The position numbers and the translations under genes are program-made. A stretch of DNA of 28,530 nucleotides, taken from contig PKUI01000127.1 of NCBI GenBank assembly GCA_002869605.1, positions 1 through 28,530 of the forward strand, written 5' to 3'. Below the pieces are notes generated by a model. That model was given only the letters and a program-made list of their open reading frames with translations. It had not been told where the DNA came from and made no database searches. Position 1 is the stretch's first letter; each line of letters starts with the position of its first letter. Positions 7,662 to 15,988 of this stretch are shown here, piece after piece. This DNA is from Desulfuromonas sp. Lineage in GTDB: Bacteria; Desulfobacterota; Desulfuromonadia; Desulfuromonadales; SZUA-401.

Positions 7662-9898
7662 GCGGACTGCTCAAGGGGCTCAACGCCCCCCAGCGCGAGG
7701 CGGTTGCGCATGGCGACGGGCCGCTGCTGATTCTCGCCGGGGCCGGATCGGGTAAGACCCGCACCCTCACCTGCCGGGTGGCGAACCTGATCCGCGAGCA
7801 TGGCGTCAAACCGTGGCAGATTCTCGCGGTGACCTTTACCAACAAGGCCGCCGCCGAAATGCGCGAGCGGCTCGAGGCGCTGCTCGGCGAGAGCGAGCTG
7901 CCGTGGGTGGCGACCTTCCACGCCACCTGTGTGCGCATCCTGCGCCAGGATGGTGAACAGCTTGGCTACGCGCCCGGTTTTACCATCTACGACGACTCGG
8001 ACCAGGAGCGACTGCTGCGCAGCGTGCTCAAGGAGCTCGGCATCTCCGAGAAGGCGCTCAAACCGCGCGCCGCGGCCTCCGCCATCGACGCAGCCAAGAA
8101 CGTCTGGCTGCTCCCGGAGCAGGTCGAGCCGCACCTGATGCACCCCGAGGCGCTCAGAGTTTATGCGCGCTATCAACAGCGGCTGCAGCAGGCCAACGCC
8201 ATGGACTTCGGCGACCTGCTGCTGCAGACGGTACGCCTGTTCGATGAGCATCCCGCGGTGCTGGCGCGCTGGGCCGAACGCTTCCGCTACCTGCTGGTCG
8301 ACGAGTTCCAGGACACCAACGCCATCCAGTACCGTCTCACCACCTTGCTCGCCTCGGTGCATCGCAACCTCTGCGTTGTCGGTGACGACGACCAGTCGAT
8401 CTACCGTTGGCGCGGTGCCGAGATCGGCAACATCCTCGGCTTCGAGCGCGACTTCCCTGGCACTGTGACCATCCGCCTCGAGCAGAACTACCGTTCCACC
8501 GCCACCATCATCGCGGCGGCAGGCGAGGTGGTGGCCAAGAACCGTGGGCGCAAGGGAAAGACCCTCTGGACCGAGAACCCGGAAGGGGAGAAGCTGACCG
8601 TCGAGAAGCTCCCTGACGACCTGCAGGAGGCCCGCTACGTCGCCGCCGAGGTTGCGCGGTTGCACGGCGCAGGAAGGCACCTTCGGGACATCGCGGTCTT
8701 CTATCGCACCAATGCCCAGTCACGCGTGCTCGAGGAGGCGCTGCGTGGCGAAGGGCTGCCGTACGTGATGTTTGGCGGGGTCAAGTTCTACGCGCGCATG
8801 GAGATCAAGGATGTGATCGCCTACCTACGTTTGCTGGTGAATCCGGCCGACGGTGTTTCGGGGAGGCGCATCATCAACGTACCGGCGCGCGGCATCGGCG
8901 CCACCTCGGTGGAGCGGATTGTCGCCTTCGAAGAGGAGGCCGGGGGCTTTTTGCCGGCATGTCGTCTCGCTGCGGAGCGTGGCGCACTCAAGGGGAAGGC
9001 GGCCAAGTCGCTGGCATCCTTCGTGGCGATGATGGACGAGGCCGGGGCGCAGCTCGGTGAGACCTCCTACCCGGAGCTGACCAAGGAGCTGATCGAGAAC
9101 AGCGGTTACGGGGCGATGTTGCGCGAAGAGGCGCAAGGAGCGATGACCGAAGGGGAGCGCAGTGATGCGCGCAACCGGCTCGAGAACCTCGAACAGCTGC
9201 TCGCTGGAATGGAAGAGCATATGGGCGCCGAGGCTTCGTTGCAGGACTACCTCGAGTCGGTCGCCCTGATCACCGATCTTGATTCCTACGACCCGAGCCT
9301 CGATCGGGTCACCCTGATGACGTTGCATGCCGCCAAGGGTCTGGAGTTTCCGGTGGTGTTCATGACCGGCATGGAGGAGGGGCTGTTCCCCCACTCGCGC
9401 ACCGTCGAGGAGGGGGAGGATATCGAGGAGGAGCGGCGGCTCTGCTACGTCGGCATGACCCGCGCCATGGAGAAGCTGTTTCTCACCCACGCGCGCCAGC
9501 GCCGCATCTACGGTTCCTTCCAGTTCAACCCGCCGAGCCGTTTCCTCGGCGAAATCCCTGAGCACCTGCTCGACCAGATCGCCGCGCCGCCGAAGAGTGG
9601 CCTGCAGCAGACCGGCAACCACAACCTCGCCTCGGTGTTCGAAGCACTCGGGCAGCAGGAGGAGGCCGGCGGCGAGGAGCCGCTGTTCGAAGAGGAGGAT
9701 TTCGAGGAGCCGGTGCGCATGGTTCCCGACGCCGAAGAAGGGGTGAAAATCGGCATGCACGTGCGCCATCCGCGTTTCGGGCTCGGCACCATTCGACGCA
9801 TCGAGGGGACGGGTGACAGCCAGAAGGTGACGGTCTGGTTTAACACCATCGGGCCCAAAAAACTATTGTTGAAGTTCGCCGGACTGGAGCCAGCCTGA
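7658..9898 (+). CDS. pcrA: UvrD/PcrA-type superfamily 1 DNA helicase
   Basis: 746 residues. ATP-dependent 3'-5' helicase used in repair and in clearing recombination and replication intermediates in the cytoplasm. Visible motifs in order: Q motif LNAPQREAV, Walker A GAGSGKT (28-34), motif Ia TFTNKAA, motif II DEFQD (215-219), motif III VGDDDQSIYRWRGA (241-254), motif IV LEQNYRS, motif V TLMTLHAAKGLEFPVVF, motif VI YVGMTRA. The last 50 residues (GMHVRHPRFGLGTIRRIEG onward) are the Tudor-like tail found in PcrA/UvrD. Start ATG 7658 has an AGGAGG site and overlaps the CLC stop by four bases, so translation is coupled to an ion transporter with no obvious shared function. Length and motif set are complete. 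Confidence 0.96.
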   Translation: MSGLLKGLNAPQREAVAHGDGPLLILAGAGSGKTRTLTCRVANLIREHGVKPWQILAVTFTNKAAAEMRERLEALLGESELPWVATFHATCVRILRQDGEQLGYAPGFTIYDDSDQERLLRSVLKELGISEKALKPRAAASAIDAAKNVWLLPEQVEPHLMHPEALRVYARYQQRLQQANAMDFGDLLLQTVRLFDEHPAVLARWAERFRYLLVDEFQDTNAIQYRLTTLLASVHRNLCVVGDDDQSIYRWRGAEIGNILGFERDFPGTVTIRLEQNYRSTATIIAAAGEVVAKNRGRKGKTLWTENPEGEKLTVEKLPDDLQEARYVAAEVARLHGAGRHLRDIAVFYRTNAQSRVLEEALRGEGLPYVMFGGVKFYARMEIKDVIAYLRLLVNPADGVSGRRIINVPARGIGATSVERIVAFEEEAGGFLPACRLAAERGALKGKAAKSLASFVAMMDEAGAQLGETSYPELTKELIENSGYGAMLREEAQGAMTEGERSDARNRLENLEQLLAGMEEHMGAEASLQDYLESVALITDLDSYDPSLDRVTLMTLHAAKGLEFPVVFMTGMEEGLFPHSRTVEEGEDIEEERRLCYVGMTRAMEKLFLTHARQRRIYGSFQFNPPSRFLGEIPEHLLDQIAAPPKSGLQQTGNHNLASVFEALGQQEEAGGEEPLFEEEDFEEPVRMVPDAEEGVKIGMHVRHPRFGLGTIRRIEGTGDSQKVTVWFNTIGPKKLLLKFAGLEPA

Positions 9899-10316
9899 GG
9901 CTCAAGTCAAAACCTCGGGAGTGCGCTCTCGCACGCCCCCTTATGCGTTTGAGACGTTCCAAAATAGTAAGTAGAAAAGGGTCACGTTCAGTTTCGATTG
10001 AATTCAAGCGTCCGGTTAACGAGGGCGCCAAGTTGTCGCCAAAGCTTGAGGATCCTTCGCTTAGGTCCTATTCTTGACCTGCAAGAAGAACGCTTACCCG
10101 GTTTCCCCCTGATCTCCTTAAATACCACCTCATCTCAATCTTTGAATGCAAAATTTAATATCTGAGTGCTTCTGTCGAACAGAGGCCACGTTAACCTTTG
10201 GAGCGATCTCTTTGTTGCTACGGTCATCAAGTAGGGATGAGGAGAGGGGAGGTCAACAACGTTGAGCTCCAGTATCCGCAGGGGAAGGGGCAGTATTGAC
10301 GCGTTGCAGCAGTCGA
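9899..10316. other. Intergenic region between convergent pcrA and histidine kinase genes
   Basis: 418 bases separating two convergent genes. Just after the pcrA stop is an imperfect hairpin, GGGAGTGCG (9917-9925), loop CTCT, CGCACGCCC (9930-9938), with one A-G mismatch; no T-run follows, so it is at best a weak terminator. The rest shows no convincing gene, RNA or repeat. Confidence 0.5.
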
Positions 10317-12632
10317 CTACTGGTGGAGCGGAAGTTCGATCAGAACCTCGGTGTAGAGTCCCTCCTCGCTTTGAATTCGGATCTGGCCCTGATGATTTTT
10401 TATAATGTTTTCGATGATGCTCAGGCCAAGGCCGGTACCGGCACCGAGTTCCTTGGAGGTATAAAAGGTTTCGAAAATCTTCGGAAGCGTGTCTTTCGGG
10501 ATACCGACCCCGTGGTCTTTAAAGGAGATCAGAGCAAAACCGCCCTGAGAAGTTTCGTGGGTCCAGGCTGAAATTTCGATGACCTTCTCTTTGCAGGACT
10601 GGGGATATTTTTTGTTGAGAGCATACTGGGCATTGCTCAGAAGGTTCAGAAAAACCTGTTCGATTTCCTGTTCGTTGCAGAGGATTTTCGGCTCTCCGTC
10701 TATGGCTGTGGTGATCGAGATGCCGTCGTGTAAGAGGCTTTTTTCCGAGAGCGCTAGGGGCACCTGGAGCAGGTTGCGAACCGGGTGGCAGTTACGAACG
10801 CCTTCTTCCTTGCGCGAAAACGAGAGCAGGCGTTTCACGATCGTGGAGATGCGTTCTCCCTCCCTGATAATTTTTGTCCCCAGCTCAGCCAAAGAGGGGT
10901 CCTGAGAGGATTTTATGGTGATGATCTGAGCGTAGTTGATCACGCCATTAATCGGGTTATTGATTTCATGGGCGACGCCTGCGGAAAGTTCGCCCAGGGT
11001 TGCCAGCTGGGAGGAACGGATGGCTGTCGCCGTCAACTTTTTATTTTCATCATTGGTTCGCTTGCGGTGGATGGCAATGGCAAAAAGTTCCGCAAGGCGT
11101 TCGATCGCTTCCAGGTCTTGACGTGTATAGTCCTGTTCCGGGTTGGCCAAGGCAATCTGCCCGATGGTTTGCTGGTCGTACTTGACCGGAACGGAGAGGA
11201 AGCGGGTCACCGTGATGTGTCCTTCGGGAACTCCGAGGGCGTTAGGGTGTTTATCGGCGGTGTTCGAGAAGAAGGCCTCACCGGAGTTCAGGGTCTGCCC
11301 CAAGAGACCTGAAAAATGTCCGCCAGGGCCCGGTTTAAAGGCCAGTTTCTGGTCCGGGTCGCCGACCACGAGAGAGTCGTCCATCATTTTAGTGACTGTT
11401 TGCACAACGTTAAACGAGGTCAGAGGGTCGATTTCCGAGACAAAGCCGTGGGGACTTCGGGTCAACAGGCGCGCGCTGTCGAGGATGAGGGTTGAAACGT
11501 CTTCGAGTTTGTCGATCGGCGCGATCAGGGTGTTGGAAATGGTTGCGAGTTCGGTGTTGAGACGCACTTCCCAACGGAGCTGTTCTTCGGTTTTTTCCCG
11601 AATGGCAATGTCCTGCAGGAGATGCTTGCGCAGTTCGTTCTCCAGTTGGCTGGTGAACCATCCACGCATGGCGAGGAAAAAAGCAAAGATAAGTCCGTTG
11701 GCCAGGAGAAAATAGCGAGTTTCAGGGGTATCGGGTTGCGGAAAGATCAGGTAGGCGATCAGGATGCTGACGATGAAAAAAGCCGGCATGGCCGCTTCGG
11801 CCTTTTCGAGACCGTTGTTAGGCTGGGGCGACGTATTCTTCTGGCCGGTCTGGCTGTGCTCATGCTCGACGGCGGCCCAGTACTGCAGGAAGAAGGTAAT
11901 CAGCCAGTAGAGATTCAGGTAGCTCGTCGCTTCATAGGTTTGTCCCAGCAGCTGGAAAGCATAGAGGGTGTCGGTGACGGACATGACCAGCAGGGAGCTG
12001 AGCAGGAGTTGAAAACTGAGCTTGTTCTCCTCCCAGGTGAAGAACAGGTAACAATACGAACCAAAGAGGAAGCAGAAAACCGTAAGCTGTGAATGCAGTA
12101 GTGCGTAGAGCTCGTAGGTGTAGCTGTTGTCGGAAAGCCTCATCGGCTCGGCGAGAATCAGGTGACAGAGAAAAAGCACGCCGCAAATGATCAGGCCCAG
12201 GTTGGCGAGTTGGATGAACTTGTACTCGCGGATCTCCCGATCTGTGCGGTACTGAAACAGGCCGGCTGCGAAAAAGACCGCGTACCCCATGTAGAGCCAG
12301 TCACTCGTGCCGGGAAACGGCAACAGGGTGCGGGTAAACAGCTCGTGGTAATCCCAGACCAGCATGCCCAGAAACCAGGAGAGCGCTGCCATCCCGAAAA
12401 GGTTCCAGGCGCGTCGTGTTTGCCGAGAGCGGCTTTTTCGGGCGGTGCGCAGGCATCTTATGCCAGCCACCAGCGCAAACAGGGTCCAGAAAAAGTCAGA
12501 CCAGTAGTTTAGCGCGTTTCCTGCCAGAACGCCGCTGTACTCTCCCCACAGATAGACCAGGAAGATCACCATGCCCGCTGAAAGCAGCGTGATGCGCCGA
12601 CGAAGCGGCGAGGTGTTGGTCAGTACAGACAT
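10317..12632 (-). CDS. Membrane sensor histidine kinase with GAF domain
   Basis: 771 residues. The N-terminal third (about 10-325) has around eight to nine hydrophobic segments. Its motif WFLGMLVWDYHELF...PFPGTSDWLYMGY resembles the integral-membrane sensor regions found before GGDEF and kinase domains. A linker helix leads to a GAF domain (about 360-520). HisKA follows with the phospho-acceptor His555 in AGVAHEINNPINGVINYAQ, then a HATPase domain with an N box (EQVFLNLLSNAQYALNK), G1 DHGVGIPKD and G2 GAGTGLGLS. There is no receiver domain, so it needs a separate partner; the receiver gene 328 bases upstream is the obvious candidate. The ATG at 12632 has no good ribosome site. Its long leader carries a c-di-GMP-I riboswitch. 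Confidence 0.92.
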   Translation of the reverse strand: MSVLTNTSPLRRRITLLSAGMVIFLVYLWGEYSGVLAGNALNYWSDFFWTLFALVAGIRCLRTARKSRSRQTRRAWNLFGMAALSWFLGMLVWDYHELFTRTLLPFPGTSDWLYMGYAVFFAAGLFQYRTDREIREYKFIQLANLGLIICGVLFLCHLILAEPMRLSDNSYTYELYALLHSQLTVFCFLFGSYCYLFFTWEENKLSFQLLLSSLLVMSVTDTLYAFQLLGQTYEATSYLNLYWLITFFLQYWAAVEHEHSQTGQKNTSPQPNNGLEKAEAAMPAFFIVSILIAYLIFPQPDTPETRYFLLANGLIFAFFLAMRGWFTSQLENELRKHLLQDIAIREKTEEQLRWEVRLNTELATISNTLIAPIDKLEDVSTLILDSARLLTRSPHGFVSEIDPLTSFNVVQTVTKMMDDSLVVGDPDQKLAFKPGPGGHFSGLLGQTLNSGEAFFSNTADKHPNALGVPEGHITVTRFLSVPVKYDQQTIGQIALANPEQDYTRQDLEAIERLAELFAIAIHRKRTNDENKKLTATAIRSSQLATLGELSAGVAHEINNPINGVINYAQIITIKSSQDPSLAELGTKIIREGERISTIVKRLLSFSRKEEGVRNCHPVRNLLQVPLALSEKSLLHDGISITTAIDGEPKILCNEQEIEQVFLNLLSNAQYALNKKYPQSCKEKVIEISAWTHETSQGGFALISFKDHGVGIPKDTLPKIFETFYTSKELGAGTGLGLSIIENIIKNHQGQIRIQSEEGLYTEVLIELPLHQ

Positions 12633-12690
12633 GGCACATCGCCGGCGCTGAGGTTCTGGATCGATGACGCGAAGTCAGGGGGGCTGCGTG

Positions 12691-12718
12691 AAAAAAAAGC
12701 GTGCGAGGAACTGTTCCT
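12691..12718 (-). terminator. Possible terminator / expression platform of the riboswitch
   Basis: On the minus strand an AGGAA-CAG-TTCCT hairpin (12718-12706) is followed, after seven bases, by a run of eight T (12698-12691). It lies between the c-di-GMP riboswitch and the kinase start, where an expression platform is expected. The stem is short and the T-run is offset, so it is a weak intrinsic terminator unless additional outer pairing (CGT with ACG) forms. Assignment is tentative. Confidence 0.35.
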
Positions 12719-12797
12719 AGACGTGGGACAGCGGTCACCACAACTGTGGAGACACAAGCGGAAAGGAGCCTGGTTTTGAGAGGGCGTGATCATAATG

Positions 12798-12882
12798 ACT
12801 CTCTTCGGTGGCTGGGCGATCTGGTTTAAGACCCCTGGCTCTGCGTCCCCGGGTTACCCCGGGTTTGCTCTTATCGGAGAGT
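12798..12882 (-). promoter_or_regulatory. Cyclic di-GMP-I (GEMM-I) riboswitch
   Basis: Read on the minus strand, this 85-base segment has the parts of the GEMM-I aptamer. The closing stem is ACTCTC (12882-12877) paired with GAGAGT (12803-12798). GCAAACC is followed by a perfect CCCGGG-GTAA-CCCGGG hairpin (12863-12848) whose GTAA is a GNRA tetraloop. Directly after it comes GGGACGCAGAGCC, one base from the family consensus GGGACGCAAAGCC. The second arm is GGTCT, a TAAACC loop, AGATC, then GCCCAGCCACCGAAG, as in Geobacter-type members. GEMM-I RNAs bind cyclic di-GMP and control downstream genes. It lies 165 bases before the histidine kinase start, within the 327-base gap after the receiver gene, so the kinase is the likely target. 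Whether it turns expression on or off cannot be read securely. Confidence 0.9.
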
Positions 12883-12959
12883 GAAAGTGTTGGAGAAGGT
12901 TAGCAAAATACCTGATCCATGGAAAGGGATTAATTTTACGGGGTGGGGCGAGCGCGCCT

Positions 12960-13403
12960 TTATGCGATGCGCTTTTGCAGCTCGTCGAGCGGTGAGAGCT
13001 GTCGCTCCTGCGGGGTTCGACTCTGGATGGTTTGCAGAATGGTGTCGAGGTCTGCGAAGGTCAGGGGTTTTTGCAGAAGCTGGCACCCGAGTTGCTTGAC
13101 CCTTTCCTTGTCGACGGCATCGATGTTTCCCGAGACGATGAATTTGTTTTCGGTTGCACATTTGCAGCCGTTAGCCTGCATCTGCTCGATAAAGTCGAGA
13201 CCCGAAACCCGGGGCATGCTGAAATCGACGAGGAACAGGTCCCCGCAAGGGTAGGGATGGGTCCCGTCACAACGATAGTGAGAGGGGTCAGGAACAGTGA
13301 CGACCTCGTGCCCCTGCTCCTCCAGGTACCATTGGTAGGTCTCACGGATACACGGTTCGTCGTCGATAACCAGAATACGCAGTTTCAAGTGTTCCCCCGG
13401 CAT
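12960..13403 (-). CDS. Stand-alone response regulator receiver protein with Cys/His-rich loop
   Basis: 147 residues, a single receiver domain with no output domain. The acidic pocket is Asp14-Asp15 (VIDDEP), the phospho-acceptor is Asp60 (LFLVDFSMPRVSG), the switch Ser is Ser91 (IVSGN) and the conserved Lys is Lys112 (QKPL). An unusual loop before the Asp60 strand carries YRCDGTHPYPCGD (Cys45, His49, Cys53), and further cysteines occur at 18, 80, 82 and 107. Similar small receivers occur in Desulfuromonadia as far as I recall; their role is unknown. The ATG at 13403 has a weak ribosome site. A TTG at 13388 with GGGGG five bases upstream would give the more usual start KLRILVIDDEP and may be the true one. 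The gene starts 7 bases after the OmpA-like gene stop, so they are probably co-transcribed. Confidence 0.88.
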   Translation of the reverse strand: MPGEHLKLRILVIDDEPCIRETYQWYLEEQGHEVVTVPDPSHYRCDGTHPYPCGDLFLVDFSMPRVSGLDFIEQMQANGCKCATENKFIVSGNIDAVDKERVKQLGCQLLQKPLTFADLDTILQTIQSRTPQERQLSPLDELQKRIA

Positions 13404-13410
13404 GCGGCGC

Positions 13411-14028
13411 TTACTTCGGCGTCACCTTGATCTCCACGCGGCGGTTGACCTGGCGCCCATAGCTGGTGGAGTTGTCGGCGATCGGTGCGCTTTCGCCGAA
13501 GCCGAGCGTGGTAATACGTCCCTTGACGACCCCGTTGGCAATGAGCAGGGTGCGGACGGCGCCGGCGCGCTTGAGCGAGAGGTCCTGGTTGTAGTCTTCG
13601 CTGCCGCTGCTGTCGGTATGCCCGGCGACGGTGATGTTGGTCTTGTCGTACTCGGTGAAGATCTGTCCCAGGTGCGCGACATCGCTTTGGGAGCCGGTTT
13701 CCAGGGTGAAGCTGTTGACTTTGAACTGGTTGTCGGAGCGGAAGGTGATAAAGAGTTCATCGCCACTGCGTTCGATATTAACTCCTTCAACAGAGGCTAA
13801 CGCCTCGCGAACGGCAGCTTCCTGACGGTCCATGTAGTAGCCAATGCCGCTACCTACCGCTGCGCCGGCCGCTGCGCCGATCAGGGTGCTTTTGGTATCC
13901 TTGCCGATGGCCTGGCCGAGCAGCGCACCGCTGCCAGCACCGATCAGGGCTCCCTTGCCGGTGTTGTTCATGGCGCAGGCCGAAAGCAACAGCAGCGCGA
14001 GACTGAACAGAGTAAAACGCTTGAGCAT
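13411..14028 (-). CDS. OmpA-family outer-membrane lipoprotein
   Basis: 205 residues. Lipoprotein signal LLLLSAC with the lipid-bearing Cys18. A glycine-zipper segment follows (about 24-65; repeats such as GALIGAGSGALLGQAIG), then an OmpA-like peptidoglycan-binding domain (about 95-205) with the typical AGHTDSSGSEDYNQDLSLKRA and GFGES...NRRVEI motifs. It resembles YiaD-type proteins that tether the outer membrane to the cell wall. An AAAGGAG site lies eight bases before ATG 14028. It is the first gene of a minus-strand run with the receiver protein; whether it belongs to the signalling pathway or merely shares the transcript is unclear. Confidence 0.93.
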   Translation of the reverse strand: MLKRFTLFSLALLLLSACAMNNTGKGALIGAGSGALLGQAIGKDTKSTLIGAAAGAAVGSGIGYYMDRQEAAVREALASVEGVNIERSGDELFITFRSDNQFKVNSFTLETGSQSDVAHLGQIFTEYDKTNITVAGHTDSSGSEDYNQDLSLKRAGAVRTLLIANGVVKGRITTLGFGESAPIADNSTSYGRQVNRRVEIKVTPK

Positions 14029-14117
14029 GGATAGGTCTCCTTTTGCAGGTGTTGTCTACAACGAAAGTATAGGATTGATTCGAGGTAAACTGCAACCCGC
14101 AAGGCCCCCGTTAGTCC

Positions 14118-14146
14118 TTGAATTGGGCCCTTTCACGTGATAAATT
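14118..14146 (+). promoter_or_regulatory. Candidate sigma-70 promoter of gatCAB
   Basis: TTGAAT (14118-14123) and TAAATT (14141-14146) with a 17-base spacer, each matching the consensus at four of six positions, 57 bases before the gatC start in the 174-base divergent gap. Assigned by pattern and position only. Confidence 0.35.
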
Positions 14147-14202
14147 GCCGACTTTCGATATTTTAGCGAAGATGCATTTTAGCAGAAGATGGAGACAAGA
14201 TC

Positions 14203-14490
14203 ATGAAAATCACCCGCGAGCAGGTCGAGCATGTCGCCGTGCTGGCCCGCCTGGCTCTCGAGGAAGAGGAATTGGTGACCCTGACCGGTCAGATGGACGC
14301 GATTCTCGGTTATGTCGAGAAGCTCAACGAACTCGACACCGAGGCGATCATCCCGACAGCCCACGCCGTGCCGATGGAGAACGCCTTCCGTGCCGACGAG
14401 ATTCGTCCTTCGTTTGCCAACGAGGAGGCGCTCGGCAACGCGCCGGCCTCAGACTCCGGGCGTTTCCGGGTTCCGAAAGTTATCGAGTAA
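14203..14490 (+). CDS. gatC: Asp/Glu-tRNA(Asn/Gln) amidotransferase subunit C
   Basis: 95 residues, the usual GatC size. The protein begins KITREQVEHVAVLARLALEE, the standard N-terminal helix, and ends with the VPKVIE signature. GatC stabilises the GatA-GatB complex that converts mischarged Glu-tRNA(Gln) and/or Asp-tRNA(Asn) to the amide form in the cytoplasm. The ribosome site GGAGA precedes ATG 14203. gatA follows after 19 bases. Confidence 0.97.
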   Translation: MKITREQVEHVAVLARLALEEEELVTLTGQMDAILGYVEKLNELDTEAIIPTAHAVPMENAFRADEIRPSFANEEALGNAPASDSGRFRVPKVIE

Positions 14491-14509
14491 TCAACAGGAG
14501 TTTACATAG

Positions 14510-15967
14510 ATGGATATCATCAACCTGACCATGCACGAGCTGAGCGACAGGCTCAAGGCTCGCGAGCTTTCGTCCGAGGAGGCGACCCGTGCCTACCTTG
14601 AGAGGGTCGCAGCGACCAACGAGCAGCTCAACATCTACCTGACGGTGGCCGAGGAGGCCGCGCTGGAGATGGCCCGCTCTGCCGATGCGCGCCTTGCCGC
14701 GGGGGATGCTGCCGAGCTGACCGGCGTGCCGTTGGCGCTCAAGGATATTTTTGTCACCAAGGGGCTGCGTACCACCTGCGCTTCGAAGATTCTTGCTAAC
14801 TACCTGCCGCCTTACGATGGTACCGCAGTCGCCAAATTGCGTGATCAGGGGACGGTGTTCCTTGGCAAGCTCAACATGGACGAGTTTGCCATGGGTAGTT
14901 CCAATGAGAACAGCGCCTACGGTGTGGCGCGCAACCCGTGGAACCCCGATTACGTCCCCGGGGGCTCCTCGGGCGGTTCGGCCGCCTGCGTCGCGGCGCA
15001 CCAGGCGGCGGCGACCCTCGGCACCGATACCGGCGGCTCGATCCGCCAGCCGGCGTCCCATTGTGGGGTGGTCGGTCTCAAGCCGACCTACGGGCGGGTC
15101 TCCCGCTACGGGGTGATCGCCTACGCCTCGTCCCTCGACCAGGTTGGTCCGGTGACCCGCGACGTCGAAGACTGCGCGCTGCTGCTCGGCGCAGTGGCCG
15201 GCTACGACCAGCGCGACTCGACCTCGGTCGATACCCCGGTCCCCGACTACCGTGCCGCTCTCAAGGATGGTATTCAGGGGCTGCGCGTCGGCCTGCCGAA
15301 AGAGTACTTCATCGACGGCCTCGACCCTGAGGTCAAGCAGGCGGTTGATGCCGCAATTGCAACCCTGAAAGAACAGGGTGCCGAGGTGGTCGAGGTCGAA
15401 CTGCCGCACACTGATTACGCGGTCGCCTGCTACTACCTGGTCGCCACTGCCGAGGCCTCGAGCAACCTCGCCCGCTACGACGGGGTGCGCTACGGCGAGC
15501 GGGTCGATATCGGCGAGGGGCTGATCGAGATGTACGCCCAGAGCCGTGCCGCCGGCTTCGGCGATGAGGTCAAGCGGCGCATTATGCTCGGTACCTATGC
15601 GCTCTCCTCCGGCTACTATGACGCCTACTACCTCAAGGCCCAGAAGGTGCGCACCCTGATCCGCGACGACTTTACCAAGGCCTTCGAACAGGTCGACGTG
15701 ATCGCCACCCCGGTGGCGCCGACCCCGGCCTTCAAGCTCGGCGAGAAGACCGCCGACCCGTTGCAGATGTACCTCTCGGACATCTTCACCATCCCGGTCA
15801 ACCTCGCCGGCACCTGCGCCATGAGCCTGCCGTGCGGGTTTTCGCAGACTGGGTTGCCCATCGGCCTGCAGCTGATCGGCAAGCCGTTCGACGAGGCGAC
15901 GCTGCTGCGTACCGCCTGGAGCTATGAGCAGGCGAGCGACTGGCACACCCGCCAGCCGGCGCTCTAG
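14510..15967 (+). CDS. gatA: Asp/Glu-tRNA(Asn/Gln) amidotransferase subunit A
   Basis: 485 residues, full length. GatA is the amidase subunit that releases ammonia from glutamine for transfer by GatB. The Ser-cisSer-Lys triad of the amidase family is complete: Lys78 (PLALKDIF), cis-Ser153 in the GGSSGGSAA motif and nucleophile Ser177 ([10 protein letters not shown]). The [20 protein letters not shown] block is typical of GatA. AACAGGAG precedes ATG 14510. It ends in TAG, 21 bases before the gatB ATG. Confidence 0.97.
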   Translation: MDIINLTMHELSDRLKARELSSEEATRAYLERVAATNEQLNIYLTVAEEAALEMARSADARLAAGDAAELTGVPLALKDIFVTKGLRTTCASKILANYLPPYDGTAVAKLRDQGTVFLGKLNMDEFAMGSSNENSAYGVARNPWNPDYVPGGSSGGSAACVAAHQAAATLGTDTGGSIRQPASHCGVVGLKPTYGRVSRYGVIAYASSLDQVGPVTRDVEDCALLLGAVAGYDQRDSTSVDTPVPDYRAALKDGIQGLRVGLPKEYFIDGLDPEVKQAVDAAIATLKEQGAEVVEVELPHTDYAVACYYLVATAEASSNLARYDGVRYGERVDIGEGLIEMYAQSRAAGFGDEVKRRIMLGTYALSSGYYDAYYLKAQKVRTLIRDDFTKAFEQVDVIATPVAPTPAFKLGEKTADPLQMYLSDIFTIPVNLAGTCAMSLPCGFSQTGLPIGLQLIGKPFDEATLLRTAWSYEQASDWHTRQPAL

Positions 15968-15988
15968 AGAACAGGAGAGACGTTGACC

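Noticed and set aside
7616..8680. 354-codon minus-strand open frame opposite pcrA
   Set aside because: Antisense shadow of a fully conserved helicase region.
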